DNA of 7,054 nt from Myxococcota bacterium (GCA_018821745.1 JAHJLU010000168.1:1-7054), one strand, 5' to 3'; numbered from the stretch's first letter, positions 1 through 6,019 are shown. Program-made: numbers and translations. The notes: generated from the sequence alone by a model not told the origin.

Positions 1-74
1 CCTACATCTTCCTTATCCGCGATAAAATCACGGGCACCATCCTCTTCATGGGCCGCATCTCTGACCCAAGCTAA
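1..74 (+). CDS. Serpin family protease inhibitor, C-terminal fragment
   Basis: Reading from base 3, 23 codons run to a TAA at 72-74. They include the stretch IRDKITGTILFMGRISDP, which matches the C-terminal end of serpins (family form: F-L-F-x-I-R-D-x-x-T-G-x-I-L-F-M-G-R-V-x-x-P). This segment follows the reactive-centre loop and forms the last strands of the fold. Serpins trap serine or cysteine proteases by a suicide-substrate mechanism. The reactive loop and the rest of the protein lie outside the window, so neither inhibitory activity, target nor cell location can be judged. It converges with the lipoprotein gene that ends at base 171, and the 96 bases between them hold no clear terminator. 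Serpins are patchily distributed in bacteria. Confidence 0.85.
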   Translation, partial: YIFLIRDKITGTILFMGRISDPS

Positions 75-170
75 ACTCCTCCCCCGAGCGTGCTTCCTCT
101 CGTTTCACTAATGGTGCGCTTCTACCGCGCAGCCGAAGCCCATGTCATTTTTGAAGTATAGAGGGATGCG

Positions 171-2024
171 CTACTGGGCCGGGGGGAGGACCGCCCTGGG
201 GATGTTGGACTGCTCGAGATCGCCGCTCCCCAGCTTTCCGTAGTCGCCGCAGCCCCAGCACCAGAGGCTCCCGAGGTTGTCCAGGGCGCAGGTGTGCCAG
301 GTGCCTGCGGAGATGCCGGTGAAGGTGACACCCGGGGGCATGACGACGGCCGTGGGAGAGGGGACGTTGGTGGTGCTGTTCACGCCGGCCTGGCCCTCGC
401 CGTTGTGGCCCCAGCACCAGGCGTTGCCCAGATCGTCAATGGCGCATGTGTGGTACTCCCCGGCGGAGATGCTGTCGAAGGTGCGCTCCGGGGGCATGGT
501 CACGGGCTCCGGGGTCGACTGATTGATCTCCTCGCCGTTCCCCAGCCGGTAATAGCTCCCCTTTCCCCAGCACCAGGCGTTGCCCAGGTCGTCAATGGCG
601 CAGGAGTGCTCTCTTCCGGTGGAGAGGCCCCAGAACAAACGCTGTGAAGGCATGAGCACTCCGATGGGGGTTGAGGCGGTCGTCGTGGTGCCATCGCCCA
701 GTTGGCTGTCGGTGTTGGAGCCCCAGCACCAGGCGTTGCCCATGTCATCCAGGGCGCAGCGATGGAGCATTCCTGCTGCGATGGTCGTGAAGGACCGATC
801 CGCGGGCATGGGGACAGCCACCGGGGCGCCGGGCATGTTGAAGGTCCAGGCGCTGCCCTGGGAGTCCAGCGCGAATCCTGTGTTGTTGTAATAGATGCTC
901 AAGTGGCTCCAGGTTTCGCCTGGCGGGAGTGGCTGTGCCATGGGAGTGGCCTCTTCAATGCTCGTGAAGCTGCCCCAGCAGTAAGCCTGGCCTTCATGGG
1001 ACAAGGCACAGGTGCTCATGCCTCCTGCCCTAACAGCAGTTGCCCCGACTCCTCCCATGGGGACAGCCACGGGGATCATCACAGGGGAAGCGTCGCCCGT
1101 CCCCAGTTGACCGTAGGCTCCGTCTCCCCAGCAGAATACGCGGTAGTCTCCTGTGACGGCGCAGGTGTGCCTCATCCCGGCGTTGACCGCGATCCAGGCT
1201 TCAGTCTGTTCACACTCCCAGACCAGCCGGCACTCACCGTCGCAGGACACGGACCCGCCGGAGAATCCCGCGCTGTCGCAGCTGGCTCCCCCCAGATCCG
1301 TCCCGTCACACTCCTCGAAGCCGTTCTTTACGCCGTCACCGCAGGAGATCTCGCCTTGGCACTCCGACAGGTCGAAAGCGCAGTCCACGCAGCGCAAGCT
1401 TCCCCCGGTGTAGCCCAGGGTGCCGCAGGTGATACCACTGGTGTTCTCGGAATCGCACTCCTCGTCCCCCTGGATGACGCCATCGCCGCAGACCACCTCG
1501 CGGTAGCACCTGGAGGTGTCGAAGCGGCAGTCACTTCCGCAGGCCAGGGTGCCGCCAAGGTAGTCGCCCGCCATAGTGCAATCGGTCCCGCCCAGCGCAT
1601 TGCCATCACACTCTTCGGGGGTCTGGATAACGCCGTCGCCACACAGATCCCCTCCCTCGCAACCAGAGATGTTGTAACGGCAGTTGTCGGCACAGCTCAG
1701 TTCCCCGGAGGGATACCCGATGGCACTGCACCGGGTGTCGGCGATGTTGTCGCCGTCGCAGGACTCGTTGTCGCCCTGGATGACCCCGTCTCCGCAGAAC
1801 CCCTTTTCAAGGCAAAGGCTCAGATCCAGCGAGCACTGGTCCGTGCATGTGAGCCGCCCGCCGTAGTAGCCAAGGAGCTGGCAGTAGCTGCCGCCGAAGG
1901 CACCGCCATCGCATTCCTCGCCCAGGTCCAGGACCTCGTCTCCGCAAGCGTCAGCCACCTCTACGGTTTCATCGCAGGCAGCGACAGCCCAACTGATCAG
2001 AAAGATAAGGAGGAATTGTTTCAT
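171..2024 (-). CDS. Surface lipoprotein with five Cys-rich repeats and an RCC1-type seven-blade propeller
   Basis: The product is 617 residues. Residues 1-17 form a type II signal peptide (MKQFLLIFLISWAVAAC) with lipobox V-A-A-C and lipidated Cys17. Residues 27-271 hold five repeats of about 49 residues beginning CGDGV and continuing with (E/S)CD, each with six or so cysteines; this resembles the Cys-rich repeat seen in myxobacterial and related surface proteins (DUF4215-like). Residues about 276-617 hold seven RCC1-like repeats of pattern AGxxHTCAxDxxGxxWCWGxNxxGQLG, enough for a complete seven-blade propeller. Blade 3 is degenerate, with WTF in place of the usual WCWG. The paired Cys of each blade (HTCA and WCWG) could form disulfides outside the cytoplasm. 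The likely role is binding or display at the cell surface; no catalytic motif is visible. The ATG at 2024 is preferred over an in-frame TTG at 2219 because it directly precedes the signal peptide and has a ribosome binding site 8 bases upstream. Confidence 0.93.
   Translation of the reverse strand: MKQFLLIFLISWAVAACDETVEVADACGDEVLDLGEECDGGAFGGSYCQLLGYYGGRLTCTDQCSLDLSLCLEKGFCGDGVIQGDNESCDGDNIADTRCSAIGYPSGELSCADNCRYNISGCEGGDLCGDGVIQTPEECDGNALGGTDCTMAGDYLGGTLACGSDCRFDTSRCYREVVCGDGVIQGDEECDSENTSGITCGTLGYTGGSLRCVDCAFDLSECQGEISCGDGVKNGFEECDGTDLGGASCDSAGFSGGSVSCDGECRLVWECEQTEAWIAVNAGMRHTCAVTGDYRVFCWGDGAYGQLGTGDASPVMIPVAVPMGGVGATAVRAGGMSTCALSHEGQAYCWGSFTSIEEATPMAQPLPPGETWSHLSIYYNNTGFALDSQGSAWTFNMPGAPVAVPMPADRSFTTIAAGMLHRCALDDMGNAWCWGSNTDSQLGDGTTTTASTPIGVLMPSQRLFWGLSTGREHSCAIDDLGNAWCWGKGSYYRLGNGEEINQSTPEPVTMPPERTFDSISAGEYHTCAIDDLGNAWCWGHNGEGQAGVNSTTNVPSPTAVVMPPGVTFTGISAGTWHTCALDNLGSLWCWGCGDYGKLGSGDLEQSNIPRAVLPPAQ
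253..758 (-). repeat. Tandem RCC1 coding repeat with an exact 156-bp period
   Basis: On the + strand the block CCCCAGCACCAG begins at 253, 409, 565 and 721, so the copies are spaced at exactly 156 bp (52 codons). It is followed in three copies by GCGTTGCCCA and in all four by a nearly identical stretch ending at GGCGCA. These encode the CA(I/L)DxxGxxWCWG core of RCC1 blades 4 to 7. The next blade towards the N-terminus is offset by only 117 bp and is degenerate. Near-identity at DNA level suggests recent duplication or gene conversion among the four C-terminal blades. Confidence 0.9.
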
Positions 2025-2234
2025 CGAGATGTCCCTTCCAGACCGCCGGCAAGGTGCGGCGATGAAGCCCGTCGCGCTGATGGGGCCGTGCAGGATAATC
2101 CCGCCGGTGGTGCAGTCCTCACTCGCGTTCAGTGCGTTGTGAAGATTGTGCCACACGCCTGCGGTTATGTAAACAATGTCATGGTGTCCCGACTCGAGTG
2201 TTCGGTGCGCCTGGAGCAAGACTCCCTCACCGTG
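2025..2234 (-). pseudogene. Cupin-domain remnant (C-terminal half), in frame with the downstream lipoprotein
   Basis: After an in-frame TGA at 2235-2237, the minus strand reads HGEGVLLQ, then about nine residues, then HDIVYITAGVWHNLHN, and stays open into the lipoprotein start. The pattern fits the middle and second half of a cupin: the (E/H)GEG turn, then motif 2, normally G-D-x-V-Y-I-P-x-G-x-W-H-x-x-x-N. Two motif positions differ: His for Gly and Thr for Pro. The metal-binding His and the closing Asn of motif 2 are kept. Motif 1 with its His and Glu ligands is not found upstream in any of the three frames. I infer a truncated, decayed gene. A chance match, or a short N-terminally truncated protein started at the TTG at 2219, cannot be excluded. 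Confidence 0.38.
2033..2039 (-). promoter_or_regulatory. Ribosome binding site of the RCC1 lipoprotein gene
   Basis: The minus strand reads GGAAGGG, 8 bases before the ATG at 2024. It supports that start rather than the upstream in-frame TTG, whose extra 65 residues would bury the signal peptide inside the protein. Confidence 0.6.
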
Positions 2235-2264
2235 TCATCCGAGAATGCCACAAAGAGTGGTTTG

Positions 2265-2278
2265 CCCCGCGTGCGGGG
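2265..2278. other. GC-rich inverted repeat
   Basis: CCCCGC and GCGGGG are separated by two bases, 29-42 bases beyond the stop of the minus-strand gene 2307-3146. It could help end that transcript, but no T-tract follows on the minus strand, so it is not called a Rho-independent terminator. Confidence 0.3.
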
Positions 2279-2306
2279 TTGATTCGAGAAAATGTAACAG
2301 CTGGAT

Positions 2307-3146
2307 TTACATGCCGAAGGAGAATTTTTTGCAATAGTGGTAGGAGGTCTTTCCCTTTGACTGCACTTTGACGATGGCCTTCATGGGTGTCATGTTTCCA
2401 GTGACCTCAGAGATGATTTCGATCAACGGTCCCTCTGTGGTGACCTGGTTATACACAAAAAAACGCTTGCTGCCGCCGGTCCCCGACGTCTTCATCAGTT
2501 TTGTCAGAGAGGTTTGTTCTTTTCCTTTTACGACGGAAAAATAGGTCTCCTCACAGGTCGCGCCCACGGGGAGTTTCCCGGTTGCAATAGCCCAGTCACA
2601 CGAATTATCTTCTTCAATGCCGATGTTGACTGGATTCACATCATGGAAATCACGGCAGCCGGAGGCGTCACAAAGCTTGTGCCTCGCCTTGTTTTGCGAG
2701 AACTCATAGAGCAGCTCGGAGTTGATAGTGCCCGAAATGATCCTGTTGGTCGCAATATCGAAGACTCTTTCACTTCGAAATGTGCGGAAGAGTGCCTGGG
2801 TTTTGGGGACAACTTCCTTGGAAAAATAGCTCTTTATAAAGCGCCCCTCTTTTCTTGTCTTTGAGGCGGTCCTCATCTCCTTGACCCCCGTATCCAGAGA
2901 GGTGCACTCCACCTGGAAGGAACCCGATGCGGTGAAGTATTGCAGCATCTGTATTGCGGTTGGTTTGAATTTCCGCATATTTTTTTTCTCAGCGGGGAGG
3001 ATGGTTGTGCTGTCCAGAATCTTCCTCAGTGGCGCAAAGTCCTTCTTCATTGCAGGGCTCAGAAAATCCCCCTCACCGGATCCGTTCTTCTTGCATCCGG
3101 GGAAGAGTGGAATCACAAAAATCAATAATATTATTGTATGCTGCAT
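2307..3146 (-). CDS. Lipoprotein of unknown function
   Basis: The product is 279 residues and I do not recognise its family. It begins with a short hydrophobic signal peptide, MQHTIILLIFVIPLFPGC, with a probable but atypical lipobox F-P-G-C and lipidated Cys18, followed by a K-K-N-G-S-G linker. The mature part is Lys-rich and has six further Cys at residues 81, 159, 164, 183, 198 and 272; an even number fits disulfide bonding in the periplasm or at the surface. No repeats, membrane segments or catalytic motifs are visible. An upstream in-frame ATG at 3221 would place 25 residues before the signal peptide, whereas the ATG at 3146 has AGGGAG just before it. By eye, base composition is close to 50 percent GC in sampled lines, lower than the extensin-like gene next to it. 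It stands 160 bp after that gene and may have its own promoter. Confidence 0.85.
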   Translation of the reverse strand: MQHTIILLIFVIPLFPGCKKNGSGEGDFLSPAMKKDFAPLRKILDSTTILPAEKKNMRKFKPTAIQMLQYFTASGSFQVECTSLDTGVKEMRTASKTRKEGRFIKSYFSKEVVPKTQALFRTFRSERVFDIATNRIISGTINSELLYEFSQNKARHKLCDASGCRDFHDVNPVNIGIEEDNSCDWAIATGKLPVGATCEETYFSVVKGKEQTSLTKLMKTSGTGGSKRFFVYNQVTTEGPLIEIISEVTGNMTPMKAIVKVQSKGKTSYHYCKKFSFGM

Positions 3147-3150
3147 GGTT

Positions 3151-3156
3151 CTCCCT
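3151..3156 (-). promoter_or_regulatory. Ribosome binding site of the unknown lipoprotein gene
   Basis: The minus strand reads AGGGAG, four bases before the ATG at 3146. It selects this start over the ATG at 3221, where no such motif precedes and the signal peptide would not be N-terminal. Confidence 0.5.
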
Positions 3157-3215
3157 GGTGGCGTGAGATGTGTTGCGTGGCATCCAAGCCTTTGCCTACA
3201 GCATGACAAAATATG

Positions 3216-3233
3216 ATTCATTGTAAAATGAAT
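3216..3233. other. AT-rich palindrome upstream of the unknown lipoprotein gene
   Basis: ATTCATT and AATGAAT form a perfect 7-bp inverted repeat around the spacer GTAA, about 70 bases before the lipoprotein start. On the minus strand it contains TACAAT, a good -10 hexamer. The nearest -35-like hexamer, TTGAAC at 3238-3243, is only 12 bases away, which is too close for a standard sigma-70 promoter. The palindrome may be a repressor site or part of a promoter of another class. No regulator can be named. Confidence 0.3.
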
Positions 3234-3306
3234 AAATGTTCAATCATGTTTTTCCAGCGTTTTCTCTATGAGATTGTCTTTGATATGCTCTATGCCCCAC
3301 TGGGGA

Positions 3307-4356
3307 TCAGTCGGACTGGGGTGTCTCGGGGATGTCTACGGGAGGAGTGTAGTCGGGTTTTTTCACCGGTGTCTTGCCCGCGTTGCGCTTCTCAAGAACA
3401 GTGGGGCGCGGGGGCAGCTTGTGGGGGAGAATTTTCTTGTGATAATAAGTGGAGAGGGGCCGGGAGAGGGGTCTCCCCGCGTAGCGCCGCCGCCGCCACA
3501 CTTCCCCCATGTAGGCACCGGAGACGTGGAAGTGGTCCCGGTGTCCGTGGTCGTAATCGGGGGTGAGGATACGCCGGAAAATGGGCCAGGTCTCGAACTC
3601 GCAGATCATCTCGCGCATGGTGCGGGGGATTCCCTTGGGCAGGGGACCCACACAGTCCTTGGCGGTGCCCGCGATGCGCATCCAGTCACGCTCCACAACG
3701 GCGACCCTGCCGTGGGGACCCCGAAGGGCCTTGATGTCGATGGCCATGCCGCTGGCGTGACGCGAGAGCCTGCGGGTCCCGGAGACCCTTGTGTACCGGT
3801 AGGTCGAGGTGTAAAGGATCTCGTCGAAGCCATATTTCATGAAGATGGGGGCCGCGAAATAGAGGGCAACCACCATGGGGCAGTCGAAGATCAGCGCTTT
3901 CTTGGAGCCCCACGCCCACCGGTAGAAGATCCCGCCGATCATTTTTCCCGGGAGGCTGACAGGGGTCTTCATGCCCCGCTTGAAGGGACCGGGAGTGAAG
4001 GGAATGCCCAGCTGCTTGAGGACCACGTGGCAGTGGGGACCGTCGATTTTTTTGGTGACATAGAACTGGCCCTTTGTAACACCGCCCCATCCCAGTTTTT
4101 TCATGATATTGAGGACGTTATTGATCGCCAAGGTGCCCTTGAGGGAGGCATAGAGTTTTTTCTGGGTCTTCTGCCGGATGATCTGCTTTTTTTGTTCCTG
4201 GGCAGAGTTGCCAGTCCATGCCGGCTCCAGCCGGGGAGCCCTGTGGCCCACGCGAGCGCCGCGGGTGCCCATCCAGCCCTTGCGCCATTTCTCCGTGTGG
4301 CTCTCGGGGAGCTGGGTGGGGAGGATGAGGTGGAGGGTGATGAGTAGTGCTACCAT
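3307..4356 (-). CDS. Extensin-like C-terminal domain protein (LAS-type zinc peptidase fold)
   Basis: The product is 349 residues. Residues 1-16 are hydrophobic and could be an export signal, though no Lys or Arg precedes them. Residues 21-100 are basic and low in complexity. The recognised domain runs from about 105 to 282 and follows the extensin-like C-terminal family in order: CHVVLKQLGIPF (Cys109), a PVSLPG strand, DCPMVVAL (Cys159), LSRHASGMAIDI (His200 and Asp207, the H-x6-D zinc motif), MICEF (Cys252) and HGHRDHFHVSG (His275-x-His277). The H-x6-D and HxH motifs are those of VanY/M15-like LAS metallopeptidases, which cut peptidoglycan cross-links or D-amino-acid peptides, so a periplasmic cell-wall role is plausible. 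Activity of this family is not well established. A basic, Pro-rich tail of about 50 residues ends the protein. No strong ribosome binding site precedes the ATG, so the start is less certain. Confidence 0.87.
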   Translation of the reverse strand: MVALLITLHLILPTQLPESHTEKWRKGWMGTRGARVGHRAPRLEPAWTGNSAQEQKKQIIRQKTQKKLYASLKGTLAINNVLNIMKKLGWGGVTKGQFYVTKKIDGPHCHVVLKQLGIPFTPGPFKRGMKTPVSLPGKMIGGIFYRWAWGSKKALIFDCPMVVALYFAAPIFMKYGFDEILYTSTYRYTRVSGTRRLSRHASGMAIDIKALRGPHGRVAVVERDWMRIAGTAKDCVGPLPKGIPRTMREMICEFETWPIFRRILTPDYDHGHRDHFHVSGAYMGEVWRRRRYAGRPLSRPLSTYYHKKILPHKLPPRPTVLEKRNAGKTPVKKPDYTPPVDIPETPQSD

Positions 4357-4429
4357 GGGTTGCGGGACGGGCCAGGGAAAGAGGCGGCCGGCGCGTCAGT
4401 GTGCAATATAGTTGATCGCCCCGTGAAAA

Positions 4430-4489
4430 TCAAATTTCCTTTGAGCGGCACCTGCGCGAACGCTGTCCATGGTGTTCGTTGTGGTGCAT
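4430..4489 (-). CDS. Possible 19-residue small ORF with a strong ribosome binding site
   Basis: In the 183-bp gap between two minus-strand genes, AAAGGAG (4499-4505) followed by GAGAGG lies 9 bases before an ATG at 4489. The frame gives MHHNEHHGQRSRRCRSKEI and stops at 4430. The product is rich in His (four) and Arg and resembles no family I know. A second ATG at 4470, in another frame, opens a 24-codon ORF ending at 4396 (DFHGAINYIAH at its end) and could instead use the same site less well. The ribosome binding site is the best evidence: it is stronger than those of most genes here and has no other gene to serve. A leader peptide for the extensin-like gene is possible, but no attenuator hairpin follows. 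Confidence 0.22.
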   Translation of the reverse strand: MHHNEHHGQRSRRCRSKEI

Positions 4490-4539
4490 CGTTCCTCTCT
4501 CCTTTGTATCAAGGCTGGAGGAGTCTGGGGCCTATTATG

Positions 4540-5541
4540 TCAGGCCAGGGGTGTGATGTCGGGGAATCGCGTGGCTTCAAACACCGCGGTCGCTTCCTCC
4601 AGCAGGGGCTGCCGCATTGCTTCTGTTGAATGATTCGGGGGCATGAGGATCAGTTCCCCTGCCTGTGCCATGTGAGCCAGGCGGGCCATCTGCCTGGCGG
4701 TACAGTGCCCGTTCTTGCGGGCCTCCTCAAGGTCAGCGTTGACATAGGGGGCCATGGCGATGACCGTATCGCAGCCATGCAAGAACGTGGAGAGTCCCTT
4801 GTAGGAGGGTTTGTCCAGCACGGCCCCCGAGAGCCAGGCCACGGACTTGCCGGGAACCTCCCGCATGAGGAGCGCCCGCAGCTCTCCGATGTCACGGTCC
4901 TGCTCCCCCAGCGTCACCGCACCCGACTCCACGGAAAGATCCTTCACCTGTTGCAGCCAGGGGCCTCCCGTGAGGCCATGTTCCTTGAGGAGCGAGCTGT
5001 CTATGACCTGCCGGGATGCTTCATCCACGCGGTAGGCCACGCAGGGACCAAGGTGGGTCAGGAGTATGGCCCGGACGGTGCAGTGGGGCATGGTGACCAG
5101 AGCCTCGCCCGCGGGTTCGGTGGAGAGGTCATGGTATGCGCTGAAACGGTCCGTGGGGGAGAGGCGGGAGTGATCCACCCAGTCTTCGTTGATCTGTCTG
5201 ATCTCCCAGTCACGGCGGGTTTTTGACCGGTGGCTCCAGAAGTAGCCTCCAAAATGGTTCGCCATTATCGCTGCGCCACCCGGGGGGACCCACAGCACAT
5301 TGGGAGTGCTCCCCCGCTCTGTTCGCCTGCGCAAAATGTATGGAAATCCGCAGAGCTGCTCCATGTGGAGCGTGGAGAAGAACAGGTGGTCCAGTGAGAG
5401 CACCTCAAACTCCTGGAGCTGCCCGGGACACCCTTCACCGGCGTCAAAGAGCAGCCGCGTGACCTCCTTGCCGGAGTCCGCCTGGACAAAGAGCGCCCGG
5501 TCGCCTTCCCCGGACCCCAGAATACGAAAACTCAGCGCCAT
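4540..5541 (-). CDS. RNase Z-like metallo-beta-lactamase-fold protein, metal site degenerate
   Basis: The product is 333 residues, close to the usual 300-odd of bacterial RNase Z, the tRNA 3'-end endonuclease. Order of motifs: ILGSGEGDR at 7-15; LLFDAGEGCPGQLQ at 30-43 (family DCGEGTQRQL); FFSTLHMEQLCGF at 54-66, where the family has F-x-T-H-L-H-x-D-H-x-x-G; LTHLGPCVAYRVDE at 161-174; GLTGGPWLQQVK at 189-200; LSGAVLD at 237-243 (family SGDT); GHCTARQMARLAHMA at 278-292. Against the seven zinc ligands known in bacterial RNase Z, His59 and His163 are kept. The first His is Thr57, the Asp is Glu61, the next His is Gln62, the SGDT Asp is Ala240 and the last His is Pro301. The His of GHxTA (His279) is kept. 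A normal two-zinc nuclease is therefore unlikely; a binding or structural role is inferred. GGAGG lies 10 bases before the ATG. queF is 124 bp upstream on the same strand. Confidence 0.85.
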   Translation of the reverse strand: MALSFRILGSGEGDRALFVQADSGKEVTRLLFDAGEGCPGQLQEFEVLSLDHLFFSTLHMEQLCGFPYILRRRTERGSTPNVLWVPPGGAAIMANHFGGYFWSHRSKTRRDWEIRQINEDWVDHSRLSPTDRFSAYHDLSTEPAGEALVTMPHCTVRAILLTHLGPCVAYRVDEASRQVIDSSLLKEHGLTGGPWLQQVKDLSVESGAVTLGEQDRDIGELRALLMREVPGKSVAWLSGAVLDKPSYKGLSTFLHGCDTVIAMAPYVNADLEEARKNGHCTARQMARLAHMAQAGELILMPPNHSTEAMRQPLLEEATAVFEATRFPDITPLA

Positions 5542-5665
5542 GTGTACATCGCCTCCACCGTGTGCCCCCGCGGGGCAAAATCCATGGTTTCACCATAACC
5601 CCACCCGGGCAAAAATGCACGGGATTCCCCCACGGGCCTCCTGCGGCCGCTGAAATGGACAGGCC

Positions 5666-6019
5666 CTATTTGGTGTGGGTGACCGATACCCGGGTTCTCA
5701 ACCCGCCGCGGATGTTGAAGTCTCCCGTGACGGTGATGGAGAGTGGATCCAGCGCAGCGACCAGGTCATCGCAGATGCGGTTGGTGACGTCTTCGTGGAA
5801 GGCTCCCTCGTTGCGGTAGCTCCACAGGTAGAGCTTGAGGGATTTTAGCTCCACACAAAGGGTGTCGGGAACATACTCCACGGTGATGGTGGCAAAATCC
5901 GGCTGTCCGGTGACGGGGCAGAGCGCCGTGAACTCATCGGTGTCGATGGTGATGGTGTACTGCCGCCCCTGCCGGGGGTTGGGAAAGGTGACAAACTCTT
6001 TCGAGGGCTGTGTTGTCAT
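5666..6019 (-). CDS. queF: NADPH-dependent preQ0 reductase (7-cyano-7-deazaguanine reductase), short type
   Basis: QueF reduces the nitrile of preQ0 to the amine preQ1 with NADPH in the cytoplasm; preQ1 is then inserted in tRNA and made into queuosine. The 117-residue product is the single-domain (type I) form. All key residues are visible: Cys34 in TALCPVTGQPDF, which forms the thioimide with preQ0; Asp41, seven residues on; the family signature ELKSLKLY at 57-64, which binds NADPH; and His75-Glu76 in YRNEGAFHEDVTNRI. The spacing of Cys to Asp (7) and Cys to His (41) equals that of the characterised Bacillus enzyme. No other queuosine gene lies in the window. A weak CAGG precedes the ATG by about 8 bases. 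I see no preQ1 riboswitch in the 199 bases upstream. Identification is secure; the start is likely. Confidence 0.97.
   Translation of the reverse strand: MTTQPSKEFVTFPNPRQGRQYTITIDTDEFTALCPVTGQPDFATITVEYVPDTLCVELKSLKLYLWSYRNEGAFHEDVTNRICDDLVAALDPLSITVTGDFNIRGGLRTRVSVTHTK

Noticed and set aside
115..131. TGCGC/GCGCA inverted repeat between the convergent serpin and lipoprotein genes
   Set aside because: The stem is only 5 bp with a 7-base loop and no T-tract on either side, which is not enough to call a terminator.
1328..1693. A 121-codon minus-strand frame inside the Cys-rich repeat region
   Set aside because: It is a shifted frame of the lipoprotein repeats, rich in Ala/Thr/Pro, with no start signal. 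The main frame carries the conserved CGDGV repeats.
2024..2219. TTG start at 2219 giving a 682-residue RCC1 protein
   Set aside because: It would put the lipoprotein signal peptide at residue 66. The ATG at 2024 has its own ribosome binding site.
702..2282. A 526-codon open frame on the + strand
   Set aside because: It is wholly antisense to the RCC1 lipoprotein. Its translation is Ala/Val/Gly-rich without any family motif, and its openness follows from the GC-rich codons of the true gene.
3295..3305. CCCC-ACT-GGGG hairpin just after the extensin-like gene
   Set aside because: The stem is four pairs and no T-run follows on the minus strand.
3268..4347. A 359-codon open frame on the + strand
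   Set aside because: It mirrors the extensin-like gene, which has clear zinc-site motifs and Cys pattern. The + strand product has no recognisable features.
4396..4539. Stop-codon read-through extending the RNase Z-like protein by 49 codons
   Set aside because: The frame after the TGA stays open to 4396, but a run of this length is expected by chance in GC-rich DNA and there is no signal for recoding.
5563..5615. Two GC-rich palindromic motifs, each followed by GGGCAAAA-type ends, 34 bp apart, before the RNase Z-like gene
   Set aside because: On the minus strand the T-runs come before, not after, the GC stems, so they do not look like terminators of queF. The similarity between copies is short and may be chance.
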